Part shown: piece after piece, positions 1 through 7,775 of the stretch
Layout: the number at the start of each line of letters is the position of its first letter
How positions within the stretch are numbered: position 1 is the stretch's first letter
Assembly: GCA_027533105.1 (NCBI GenBank)
Contig: JAPZTW010000009.1
Span: forward strand, 186,001 to 250,000
Direction of reading: 5' to 3'
DNA: 64,000 bases
DNA from: Sphingomonadaceae bacterium
GTDB taxonomy: Bacteria > Pseudomonadota > Alphaproteobacteria > Sphingomonadales > Sphingomonadaceae
Translations under genes and position numbers: made by a program
Notes under the pieces: model-generated
The model's database searches: none
What the model was told of the DNA's origin: nothing
What the model saw: only the letters and a program-made list of their open reading frames with translations

Positions 1-656
1 AGCTGCGCGTGGCGATCACCGGGGCAATCGCCGTGCTGGTCTGCGCCTGGCTGCCGGTCCAGGTTCCGCCCGCGCTGCTCTCGGTCCAGGGGGTGCTGGC
101 GATCTTTGGCGAGGTGCTGATCGGGCTGACGCTGGGCTTTGTCCTGCAATTGTGCTTCGCCGCGCCGGTGATCGCCGCCGAGCAGATCGGCGGGGCCATG
201 GGCCTGAGCCTCGCGACCGCGGTCGACCCGGTCAGCGGCGCCCAATCGCCCGCGCTGGGGCAATACTTCACCGTGCTGCTGACCCTGATCTTCCTGGGCC
301 TGGGCGGACACCTGCAATTCATCGCGCTGGTGATCGACAGCTATACCGCTTTTCCGCCGGGCCAGACCTGGCTGGGGCCGGAGCGGATCGAAACCGTGCT
401 GGGCTTTGGCGGGACGATGTTCACCGCCGCGCTGGCCATCGCCTTGCCGGTCACGCTGGTGCTGTTGCTGGTCCAGGTGCTGACCGGGGTAATCAGCCGT
501 TCCGCCCCGGCGCTCAACCTGTTCGCACTCGGCCTGCCGCTGGGCGTGCTGGCCGGCCTGGCCGCGCTGATCCTGGCCGTGCCGCTGCTGATCGAACAGT
601 TTGGCGACCTCTCTGCCCAGGGGCTTGAACAGGTCGGGAGCCTGCTGCGGCCATGA
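1..656 (+). CDS. fliR: Flagellar biosynthesis protein FliR, 5'-truncated
   Basis: Integral membrane component of the flagellar type III export gate, which works with FliP, FliQ and FlhB in the inner membrane. The visible 215 or so residues are very hydrophobic, with several predicted membrane helices, and carry the FliR-like stretch around 'GEQIGGAMGLSLA'-type residues ('AEQIGGAMGLS' here). FliR is usually about 250-260 residues, and the reading frame is open to the left edge, so the start lies outside the window. The GTG at position 9 is only the first start-like codon seen. The stop overlaps the flhB start (ATGA), the usual fliR-flhB coupling. Family call is supported by the neighbours flhB, fliD and fliS. 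Confidence 0.9.
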   Translation, partial: LRVAITGAIAVLVCAWLPVQVPPALLSVQGVLAIFGEVLIGLTLGFVLQLCFAAPVIAAEQIGGAMGLSLATAVDPVSGAQSPALGQYFTVLLTLIFLGLGGHLQFIALVIDSYTAFPPGQTWLGPERIETVLGFGGTMFTAALAIALPVTLVLLLVQVLTGVISRSAPALNLFALGLPLGVLAGLAALILAVPLLIEQFGDLSAQGLEQVGSLLRP

Positions 657-1798
657 GCGAGGAAGCCGGCGAAAAGAGCTTCGATCCAACCCCGAAGCGC
701 AAGCTTGATGCGGCCAAGAAGGGCGATGTCCTGCGCAGCCGCGAGCTGGGCACGGCGATTGCCGTGGTGCTGGGGGCGGCCTGGCTCAAGTTCGCCGGAC
801 CCTGGCTGCTCGGCGCGATGGAGGGCACGCTGCGCGCGGGCTTTGTCTGGGATCGCCGCGCGATTGAGGATTTCAACCCCGGATCGGCCATGTTGTCCGC
901 CCTGCTGGCCACACTGCCGCCGGTCCTCGCGCTGGCCGGACTGGTGCTGGTGCTGACCCTCGCCGGCACGCTGATGACGGGCGACGGGCGCTGGGTGGGC
1001 GCCAACATGCTGCCCAAGGGCAACCGGCTCGATCCGATCGCCGGGCTCAAGCGGATGTTCGGGGCAACCGGCTGGATCGAGGCGGGCAAGGGCCTGCTGA
1101 AGTTGGCCCTGCTGGGCGCCATCGCCTGGTACTGGGCGCTGGGCTGGCTCGACCAGCTGATGTCGCTCGGCCGCGGCGCGACCATCGGCCCGCAACTGGC
1201 GCTGGCCTGGCAGGCGATCACCGGCCTGCTCTTTGCCCTGTCGGCGGGCCTGGTCGTGATCGCGCTGATCGACTGGCCGGTGCAGTGGTGGCGGCGCAAC
1301 CAGCGGCTGAAGATGAGTGCGCAGGAACTGCGCGACGAGCACAAGGAAGCCGAAGGGTCGCCCGAAAAGAAGATGGCGATCCGCCAGAAGCAGCGCCAGC
1401 TGGCGATGGGCGGCGTGGCCAAGGCCATGCAGGAAGCACAGTTCGTGCTGACCAACCCCAGCCACTTCTCGGTGGCGATGGCCTATGATCCGGCCAAGGC
1501 GGCCGCCCCCATCGTGCTGGCCAAGGGCCGCGGCGAAAAGGCCCTGGCGATGCGCGAGCTGGCGGCCGAGCTGAACGTGCCGACGCTGGAGTACCCGGCC
1601 CTGGCCCGTTCGGTCTACTTCACCACGCGCGAACACCAGGTGATCCGCGAAGAGCTCTATGCTGCGGTCGCCGGGGTGCTGGCCTTCGTGCTGTCGCTGA
1701 GGCGCGGCGAGCGGGTGCAGCCGCCGCAGATCGAGGTGCCGCTGGCGCTGCGCTTCGACGCCGAAGGGCGGCCCGATCCGGCCGCCGCGCGGACTTAA
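653..1798 (+). CDS. flhB: Flagellar export switch protein FlhB
   Basis: FlhB controls substrate-specificity switching of the flagellar type III export apparatus. The 381-residue product has the expected N-terminal membrane domain (about residues 30-215, four hydrophobic stretches) and a charged cytoplasmic domain from about 220. The autocleavage site, NPTH in most FlhB proteins, reads N268-P-S-H here, followed by FSVAM. Serine replaces threonine, while the Asn-Pro pair needed for cleavage is kept. The C-terminus runs about 25 residues beyond the usual end with a Pro/Ala-rich tail. It starts within the fliR stop (ATGA), so the two are translationally coupled. Certain family call; effect of the Thr-to-Ser change is unknown. 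Confidence 0.96.
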   Translation: MSEEAGEKSFDPTPKRKLDAAKKGDVLRSRELGTAIAVVLGAAWLKFAGPWLLGAMEGTLRAGFVWDRRAIEDFNPGSAMLSALLATLPPVLALAGLVLVLTLAGTLMTGDGRWVGANMLPKGNRLDPIAGLKRMFGATGWIEAGKGLLKLALLGAIAWYWALGWLDQLMSLGRGATIGPQLALAWQAITGLLFALSAGLVVIALIDWPVQWWRRNQRLKMSAQELRDEHKEAEGSPEKKMAIRQKQRQLAMGGVAKAMQEAQFVLTNPSHFSVAMAYDPAKAAAPIVLAKGRGEKALAMRELAAELNVPTLEYPALARSVYFTTREHQVIREELYAAVAGVLAFVLSLRRGERVQPPQIEVPLALRFDAEGRPDPAAART

Positions 1799-1828
1799 CC
1801 GGCGCCGCCCCCGACCGTTCTGGCAATC

Positions 1829-3244
1829 ATGACCACCACCTCGGCCACCCAGTCAATCGTCGCCGCGCTCGGCGGTGGCAGCGGGGTCGATTTCGCCGCG
1901 CTGGCCACCAACCTGGCCGAAGCGCAGTTCGCGGCGCGCAAGGACCGGGTCGCGAGCCGCAGCGAACTGGTCGAACGGCAGGTTTCCGCCGCCAGCCAGC
2001 TGCGCAGCCAGATCACCCAGCTGGCCACTTCGGTGGGAGACCGGGTCCGCAGCGGTGACATTTCCACCCAGCCGCAGATCGCCAATGGCGCGGTTGCCAC
2101 CGTCTCGCGCGGGGCGGCCAGCGGCAGCGGGACCTACAGCCTTGAAGTGACCGCACTGGCGCGCGGCCAGGTGCTGGCCTCGCCCACGCTGCCGGCGGGA
2201 ACCGCGCCGGGCTCCGGCACGCTGACGATCCGCTTCGGCACGCTTGACGGCACCTTTGCCGAGGATCCGGCCCGCACCCCGCTGGCGCTGACCATTGCGC
2301 CGGGCACCACGCTGGCGGGCATTGCCGGCCAGATCAACGCCGCCCGCGCCGGGATCAGCGCCTATGTCGCGCAAGGCCCAGGCGGCGCGCAGCTGGTGCT
2401 GAAAGGCAGCGAAGGCGCGCCAAACGGCTTCGTGGTCGAGGCCACCGAAGATCCGGCCCAGCCCGGCCTTGCCGCCCTGGCCTGGGCACCGGGCAGCGAT
2501 CCGGCGCGACTGACCGCCCGGGCCGCCGATGCGGCGTTCCGCCTCGATGGCGTGGCGCTGACAGCGCGGTCCAACACGATCGAGAATGTCGCCCCGGGCC
2601 TGTCGCTCCAGCTCACCGGCACCAATCCCGGCGCACCGACCACGATCCGCTTCAACCAGCCCAATACGGCGGTCAGCGGCTTCATGCAGGACTTTGCCTC
2701 CGCCCTGAACGAATTGGCCAGCAGCCTGGGCGAGCTGACCAATCCCCAGGGCGGCGACCTCGCCCGCGATCCCGGCGCGCGGGCACTGCGCCAGGCGCTG
2801 ACCGGGCTCGGCAGTACGGTGATCCTGCCCAATGCCGCGCCCGGTCAACCGCGAACGCTGGCCGAACTGGGGCTGGCGACCAATCGCGACGGCACCTTCC
2901 GGCTGGATGCGGGGCGGCTCGAAGCGGCGCTGAAGGCCGCGCCCGAAGGGGTGGCGGCGATGTTCACCACCGGCATTCACGGGGTCTATGCCACGCTTGA
3001 CCGGCTGGCCCGCAATGCCGGGGCCGTGGGCAATCCGGGATCGCTGGGCGGATCGGTGAGCCGCTACAATGCGCTCAAGACCCGCCTCAGCGAGGAAGCG
3101 ACCGAGCTGGCTGATGCCCAGGCCGCGCTGCGCGCGCAGCTGGCCAAGCGCTTTGCCGCCGCCGACAGCCGGGTGGGCGCCTCGCGCGGGACGCTGTCCT
3201 TCCTGCAGAACCAGATCGACGCGTGGAACGCGCAGCGGAACTGA
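1829..3244 (+). CDS. fliD: Flagellar filament cap protein FliD (HAP2)
   Basis: FliD caps the growing flagellar filament and promotes flagellin insertion outside the cell. The 471-residue protein shows the FliD N-terminal region (about residues 1-110, with 'LATNLAEAQFAARKDRV' and a heptad-like helix) and the FliD C-terminal region (about 220-460), ending in a long helical segment that includes 'LKTRLSEEATELADAQA'. Length matches the family. No signal peptide, as expected for type III export. It lies 30 bp after flhB, and its stop overlaps the fliS start (TGATG), so the chaperone is coupled to its flagellar partners. Confidence 0.94.
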   Translation: MTTTSATQSIVAALGGGSGVDFAALATNLAEAQFAARKDRVASRSELVERQVSAASQLRSQITQLATSVGDRVRSGDISTQPQIANGAVATVSRGAASGSGTYSLEVTALARGQVLASPTLPAGTAPGSGTLTIRFGTLDGTFAEDPARTPLALTIAPGTTLAGIAGQINAARAGISAYVAQGPGGAQLVLKGSEGAPNGFVVEATEDPAQPGLAALAWAPGSDPARLTARAADAAFRLDGVALTARSNTIENVAPGLSLQLTGTNPGAPTTIRFNQPNTAVSGFMQDFASALNELASSLGELTNPQGGDLARDPGARALRQALTGLGSTVILPNAAPGQPRTLAELGLATNRDGTFRLDAGRLEAALKAAPEGVAAMFTTGIHGVYATLDRLARNAGAVGNPGSLGGSVSRYNALKTRLSEEATELADAQAALRAQLAKRFAAADSRVGASRGTLSFLQNQIDAWNAQRN

Positions 3245-3621
3245 TGATGCTGGTCCAGCAAAGCCCGCATGACGCCTATCGCCGCGTCGATTTCGATGCC
3301 CGGGTGGCCAGTGCCCGGCCGGACCAGCTGGTCGCGCTGTGCTTTGAACAGTTCGACCTGGCGCTGGGCAGCGCCATCGCGGCCGACCGGCGCGGCGACA
3401 ATGCCCGGCGCAGTGCCAGCCTGACCCGGGCCCTGGCCGCGCTGGCCGCGCTGCAGCTGGGCGTGGACCGTGCAGCGGCGGGGGCGGATGCCCTGTTGCA
3501 GTTCTACGACGGCCTGCGGCGCAGCGTGCTGGGCAGTGTTCCCGCCTTCGATCCCGCCACCCTGGCGCGGGCGCGGCGCGATGCCCTGGACGTGGCCGAG
3601 GCGCTCGGCCTGCGGGAATAA
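3244..3621 (+). CDS. fliS: Flagellin export chaperone FliS
   Basis: FliS binds the C-terminus of flagellin in the cytoplasm and prevents premature polymerisation. The product is about 125 residues, all helical, with the FliS-type start 'DAYRRVDFDARVASARPDQLVALCFEQ' (shown in part: a Tyr-rich N-terminus followed by the helix beginning 'RPDQLVAL'). The ORF track begins at GTG 3223, but ATG 3244 (or ATG 3247) overlaps the fliD stop and has a GGAA just upstream, so it is preferred. It is the last gene of the visible flagellar run. No flagellin gene is seen downstream within the window. Confidence 0.88.
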   Translation: MMLVQQSPHDAYRRVDFDARVASARPDQLVALCFEQFDLALGSAIAADRRGDNARRSASLTRALAALAALQLGVDRAAAGADALLQFYDGLRRSVLGSVPAFDPATLARARRDALDVAEALGLRE

Positions 3622-3755
3622 GCCACCGTTTCGGAGCAATCGGCCCGGCCCGGAAATCCGCGCAGGTAGAACCCTAACCTCCGGAAATTCCCCTAGATTA
3701 ACCTTCGAAAGCGGCGCGAACCGGCCGCGCGGACCGGCCCACCACGCGGCATATC

Positions 3756-3777
3756 CCCTAGGCGTTAACCGCTAGGG
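3756..3777. promoter_or_regulatory. Inverted repeat overlapping the ribosome-binding site of the LuxR-type gene
   Basis: The sequence CCCTAG-N10-CTAGGG, with a GTTAAC core in the spacer, lies 11 bp before the ATG of the regulator at 3788. The right arm contains the likely Shine-Dalgarno (AGGGAG). It could be an operator, or a hairpin that hides the ribosome-binding site. Both readings are inference. A second CCCTAG followed by ATTAACC lies about 60 bp upstream. Confidence 0.45.
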
Positions 3778-3787
3778 AGCCACACGG

Positions 3788-4390
3788 ATGGAACGTCGCC
3801 GCAGCATCGCCGTAGTCGATAGCAACTTTCGCCGCCGGGCCGCGATGAGCCACTCGCTGGCGGGCAGCGGGATCCATGTCGAACCCTTCGAGACAATCGA
3901 CGAACTGGCTGCCAGCTGGCCGCGGACCGAGGCCATCCTGGTCGAGGACCGGCACGAAACGATCGAGGAACTGATCGGGCTGATGACCGAGAAGGGGCGC
4001 TGGCTGCCGTTGATCGGCTTTGCCGAGGAGCCATCGATTGACCGGATCGTGCGGGCGGTCCTGGCCGGGGCGGTCGATTACCTGCACTGGCCGTGCCAGC
4101 CCGCGCAGGTGCTGGGCGCCCTGATCGGGGCCGAAAGCGCCGGGCAATCGCTGGGGATGCTCAAGCTGCGTGAGGCCCAGGCGCGCAGCCGCGTGCGGTG
4201 CCTGACCCGGCGCGAGCGCGAGGTGCTGGCCGGGATAGCCGAGGGCAAGTCCAACCGGCTGATCGGCGAGCAGCTAGAAATCAGCCCGCGCACGGTCGAG
4301 ATTCACCGCGCCAACATGCTGACCAAGATGGGGGCAAAGCACACGTCCGAGGCGATCCGGATCGCCATCGAGGCCTCGCTGGTGAGTTGA
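3788..4390 (+). CDS. FixJ/LuxR-type response regulator with degenerate receiver
   Basis: A 200-residue two-domain DNA-binding protein. The C-terminal LuxR helix-turn-helix (about residues 138-195) is clear: 'LTRREREVLAGIAEGKSNRL' followed by the recognition region 'ISPRTVEIHRANMLTKMGA'. The N-terminal half aligns with a receiver domain, including a possible acceptor Asp in 'ILVEDRH'. However, the conserved Thr/Ser of strand 4 is missing ('LIGFAEE'), and the usual Lys-Pro of strand 5 reads 'LHWP'. It is probably regulated without normal phosphorylation. Position straight after fliS suggests a flagellar role, but this is inference. The short upstream inverted repeat may be autoregulatory. Confidence 0.8.
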   Translation: MERRRSIAVVDSNFRRRAAMSHSLAGSGIHVEPFETIDELAASWPRTEAILVEDRHETIEELIGLMTEKGRWLPLIGFAEEPSIDRIVRAVLAGAVDYLHWPCQPAQVLGALIGAESAGQSLGMLKLREAQARSRVRCLTRREREVLAGIAEGKSNRLIGEQLEISPRTVEIHRANMLTKMGAKHTSEAIRIAIEASLVS

Positions 4391-4428
4391 GCGCCGCCGC
4401 CGCGCGCGGCCGAGGCGGACGATAAAAA

Positions 4429-4456
4429 GGGGCCCCGGACTTGCGTCCGAGGCCCC
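4429..4456 (-). terminator. Rho-independent terminator of TonB receptor 1
   Basis: GGGGCC...GGCCCC hairpin with an inner GGAC/GTCC stem and a TTGC loop. On the minus strand it is followed by TTTTT. It lies 33 bp after the stop of the minus-strand receptor and about 40 bp after the plus-strand regulator, so it ends the receptor transcript between convergent genes. Confidence 0.8.
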
Positions 4457-4488
4457 CGGCGTCCCTCCCAGGACTAAGGTGTTCGCGC

Positions 4489-7400
4489 TTAGAACTTGAT
4501 CCCGGCGGTGAGGCCGAAGCGACGCGGTTCGAGCGTGAAGATGTTGGTGTAGTTACCCGAGGACTGGTCGGTCACGTAGAGACCCGTGATCGCATCCTTG
4601 TCGAACAGGTTTTGCACCCAGACGCGGGCAAACCACTTCTTGTCGGGACCATCCAGCTGCAGCTGGGCATTGACCTGCGTGTAGCTGTCAATGCGGTTGA
4701 TGTTCCCGTTGAAGATGTTGCCGTAGGACTTGCCGGTGTAGATGAAGTCCGCACGCGGGGTCAGGGTCATGTCACCAACGGGGATGTCATACTGCACGCC
4801 CGCCGAGAACTTGTAGTCCGGCGCGCCGGGCAGCTTGTTGCCCTTGATGTTCACCGGGATACCCGACGAGTAGACGGTCACCCCGCCGAAGCCGGCCCCG
4901 ACGGTCGGTGCCAGCCCGGCCAGCGCCGCGCAGATGCTGAACGCGCCGGTCGAGTTGATGCCGCTGCCCGAGGGGAACGCGGTGGTCGGCTGCAGGTTGG
5001 CACCTGCGTTGCCGGTCACGGCACCCGAGTTGATCAGGGCGTTCACCTGGTTGACGAACCCGTTCACGCCGGTGGCGCTTCCGGTGTTCGAGGCCACGGC
5101 GCAGTTCGCACCGTTGGTGATGTCCTTGATGATCACGGCGTCGGCACGGCCCGCCCCGAAGTCACGCGGGTTGGAGAGGAACTTGTCCTCGCTCACCTTG
5201 GTGTTCAGGTAGCTGGCGTTCATGTTGATCGCCAGTTCGCGGGTGGGGCGGAAGATCGCTTCGGCTTCCAGACCCCAGACGTTGGCGCTGACGTTGTCGT
5301 TGACCGAGGTGCGGGCCACGATGCGCGACAGCTGCAGGTCGTTGTACTTGTAGTAGAACCCGGTGAGGTTCAGCTGGACATTGCCGAAGGTGTTCTTCGA
5401 ACCCACTTCGAAGGCCCAGACCGTTTCCGGACCAAAGCCTTCCGGAACCGCGAAGACCGGCGACAGCGGCGGGTTCACACCGCCCGACTTGTAGCCGCGC
5501 GAGACCGAGGCATAGACCAGGTTGTCCGGCGTGATCTGGTAATCCAGCACCGCACGACCCGTCCACTGGCTGAACTTCACGTTGCGGACCTGGAAGGGTT
5601 CGCAACCGCTGATGTTGGCCGAGGTCAGGATGCCCGAAGCGGTGGTGCTGTTGATCGTGCAGGCCGTGGCCGGATCGGCGTCATAGGGCTGAAGCCGCGA
5701 CGACGTCGGGGCACCGGTGACCGCCCAGCCGTAGAGATACGGCGAGGCGAACATGTCGGTCCCGCCGAACGGCACGAGGAAGTTGGCCAGGGTGGTGCGC
5801 GCCGTGATCGTCTTGTTGTCGTTGTTATAGCGCGCGCCGAGGGTCAGCTTCAGCTGGTCGTTGAACTTGAAGTAGGCTTCACCGAAGATCCCGTAGGTCT
5901 TGATGTCGAGCTGATCGCTGTTGTTGCGATAGAACGGCGTGCCAAGGAAGCCCGGCGGGGGCACCTGGGCACCCGGGATCGCCCCAACGCCAGCCCGGCC
6001 GAGCGCGTTGAAGGTGCCGAGCAGGCCGGTCAGGTAGTCGATGCCGAACGAGTTAACATAGTAGCTGTTCTCGCTCATCCCGCCCTTGCCGTAGATGCCG
6101 CCCAGCAGGAAGTTGAACATCCCGTCCCAGTCGGACGAGAGGATCATTTCCGCCGACCAGCTTTCGGTATCCTGGTTCGAACGGTCGAAGTCCTGCGGGG
6201 TCATCGAGCAGAGCCGCTGGCGGTTGGCACCATAGGCGCCCATTCCGCTCGGATCGGTGAGCGAGGTGCAGAGCACGCCGGTCGGTCCGTTCGGGATCAG
6301 GGCCGCCGCGATCGGCGCGAAGTAGGATGCCGGCAGACCCGGAATGCCGCCCGCAGCAGCAGCCGCGAGCGAGTTCAGGCCAGCCTGCATCCCGGCCCGG
6401 TTCTGGACCGAGTTGTTGTAGTCCTGCGACGAGTCGACCTTGGTCTGCTGCCAGTTGCCGCTGACCTTGACCTTCAGGCCATTGCCCAAATCCTGGTCGA
6501 TCGAGCCCTGAACAATCCATTCCTCGGCGAAATAGGTCGGCTTGTAGTCGGTGTTGACCACGCGCGGATCGGCCGGGTTGACGACACCGGCATAGGGATC
6601 CGGACCATAGAGGCTGCCCAGACCGAAGATGTTGGGAATGCCGTTGGCCGCGAGGAATTCACGCGAGGTGAGCACGCCCACGAACGAGGTGTTCGAGTTG
6701 GTCGTGCCATAGTCGCGCGTCGCATTGAGGCAGCCCAGCACGCCCGTGGGGTCGCGCTGGCACAGCTGCTTCTGGATGCGCATGCGGTTGTCTTTTTCGT
6801 GGAAGTACTGCGCCATCAGGTCGATGGTGGTCGACGTGCTGGGCTCGAACCGGATCGAGGCGCGCGCCCCCCACAGATCGCGGTCGTCGATCTTCGAATT
6901 GTCGAACAGGTTGGTCGTGTAGCCTTCGCGGTTCAGGTAGAAGCCGGCCAGGCGGACCGCCACGGTATCGCCGATCGGGGCATTGACCATGCCCTTCAGC
7001 TTGAAGCTGTTGTAATTGCCGTATTCGGCTTCGAAGTTGCCGGCCATGCCCGACAGGTCGGGCCGCGCGGTGCGGAAGTTGACCACGCCCGAGGTCGCGT
7101 TGCGGCCGAACAGGGTGCCCTGCGGACCACGCAGCACTTCGATCTGCGCCAGGTCATAGAACTCGCCTTCGAACAGGCGGGTCGCGTAGAGCGGCGCATC
7201 GTTCATGTGGATGGCGGTGGCGCTGTCGCAGGTCACGCCCACGCACAGGTCGCCGATGCCGCGGATCGTGAAGCTCGATCCGGTGAAGTTGCCCTTGGTA
7301 AAGGTGACGTTGGGCAGGGTGAGCTGCAGGTCGGAGGTGTTCTTGATCTGCTGCTTTTCGAGCGCTTCGGTGTTGAAGGCCGAAACGGCGATCGGCACGT

Positions 7401-7545
7401 CTTGCAGGCGCTGGTTCGAACGTTGCGCGGTCACGATGATGACGTTGGCGTCATCTTCCTCCGCCCCTTGTGCACTCTGTGCAAAGGCCGGAAACGCGAT
7501 TGCGCTGGCGCAGACGCCAGCAAGCAGGGTCAGCTTACCCCTCAT
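4489..7545 (-). CDS. TonB-dependent outer-membrane receptor 1
   Basis: Large (1018-residue) outer-membrane active transporter energised by TonB. The start at 7545 is chosen because it gives a clean signal peptide ('MRGKLTLLAGVCASAIAFPA' then FAQ) and has AGGAGAG upstream; the longer ORF begins far upstream without one. After a short acidic segment comes the plug domain, with 'IIVTAQRSNQRLQDVPIAVS' and 'QIEVLRGPQGTLFGRNATSG'. The beta-barrel follows and ends in Phe ('GLTAGIKF'), as expected for barrel assembly. The barrel has long insertions with paired cysteines. Substrate cannot be told from sequence; there is no linked transporter or sigma/anti-sigma pair. Convergent to the flagellar run and divergent from the TIR operon. 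Confidence 0.95.
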   Translation of the reverse strand: MRGKLTLLAGVCASAIAFPAFAQSAQGAEEDDANVIIVTAQRSNQRLQDVPIAVSAFNTEALEKQQIKNTSDLQLTLPNVTFTKGNFTGSSFTIRGIGDLCVGVTCDSATAIHMNDAPLYATRLFEGEFYDLAQIEVLRGPQGTLFGRNATSGVVNFRTARPDLSGMAGNFEAEYGNYNSFKLKGMVNAPIGDTVAVRLAGFYLNREGYTTNLFDNSKIDDRDLWGARASIRFEPSTSTTIDLMAQYFHEKDNRMRIQKQLCQRDPTGVLGCLNATRDYGTTNSNTSFVGVLTSREFLAANGIPNIFGLGSLYGPDPYAGVVNPADPRVVNTDYKPTYFAEEWIVQGSIDQDLGNGLKVKVSGNWQQTKVDSSQDYNNSVQNRAGMQAGLNSLAAAAAGGIPGLPASYFAPIAAALIPNGPTGVLCTSLTDPSGMGAYGANRQRLCSMTPQDFDRSNQDTESWSAEMILSSDWDGMFNFLLGGIYGKGGMSENSYYVNSFGIDYLTGLLGTFNALGRAGVGAIPGAQVPPPGFLGTPFYRNNSDQLDIKTYGIFGEAYFKFNDQLKLTLGARYNNDNKTITARTTLANFLVPFGGTDMFASPYLYGWAVTGAPTSSRLQPYDADPATACTINSTTASGILTSANISGCEPFQVRNVKFSQWTGRAVLDYQITPDNLVYASVSRGYKSGGVNPPLSPVFAVPEGFGPETVWAFEVGSKNTFGNVQLNLTGFYYKYNDLQLSRIVARTSVNDNVSANVWGLEAEAIFRPTRELAINMNASYLNTKVSEDKFLSNPRDFGAGRADAVIIKDITNGANCAVASNTGSATGVNGFVNQVNALINSGAVTGNAGANLQPTTAFPSGSGINSTGAFSICAALAGLAPTVGAGFGGVTVYSSGIPVNIKGNKLPGAPDYKFSAGVQYDIPVGDMTLTPRADFIYTGKSYGNIFNGNINRIDSYTQVNAQLQLDGPDKKWFARVWVQNLFDKDAITGLYVTDQSSGNYTNIFTLEPRRFGLTAGIKF

Positions 7546-7775
7546 TAGCCCACTCTCCTCTTTTTGCCCGTCCCTTTTCCCGGGCGGTTGCACATGGGAA
7601 TAGATCACCGTCCGGGCCGCTTGACAACCGGTTTTAATCGAAAGGTTAGAACAGGCGAAAACCGTAGCGGAACTGCCACACCTGCGATTGCTGCGAAAAG
7701 CCGGGCCAGCGCGCAACAATCGTTGCAAGCGGTCTGATTTCGCGTAGCTTTCCTGCGAACAGGTGGGGATTCGCG

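Noticed and set aside
3688-3777. CtrA site (TTAA-N7-TTAA) upstream of the LuxR-type gene
   Set aside because: Single TTAAC(C) half-sites only; the spacing does not match.
4441-7548. 1035-codon plus-strand ORF
   Set aside because: Exact antisense shadow of TonB receptor 1. Arg/Gly/Val-rich text with no family, caused by GC-rich codon bias.
7621-7650. TTGACA as a promoter of the TIR operon
   Set aside because: A perfect -35 hexamer, but no acceptable -10 hexamer follows at 16-19 bases.
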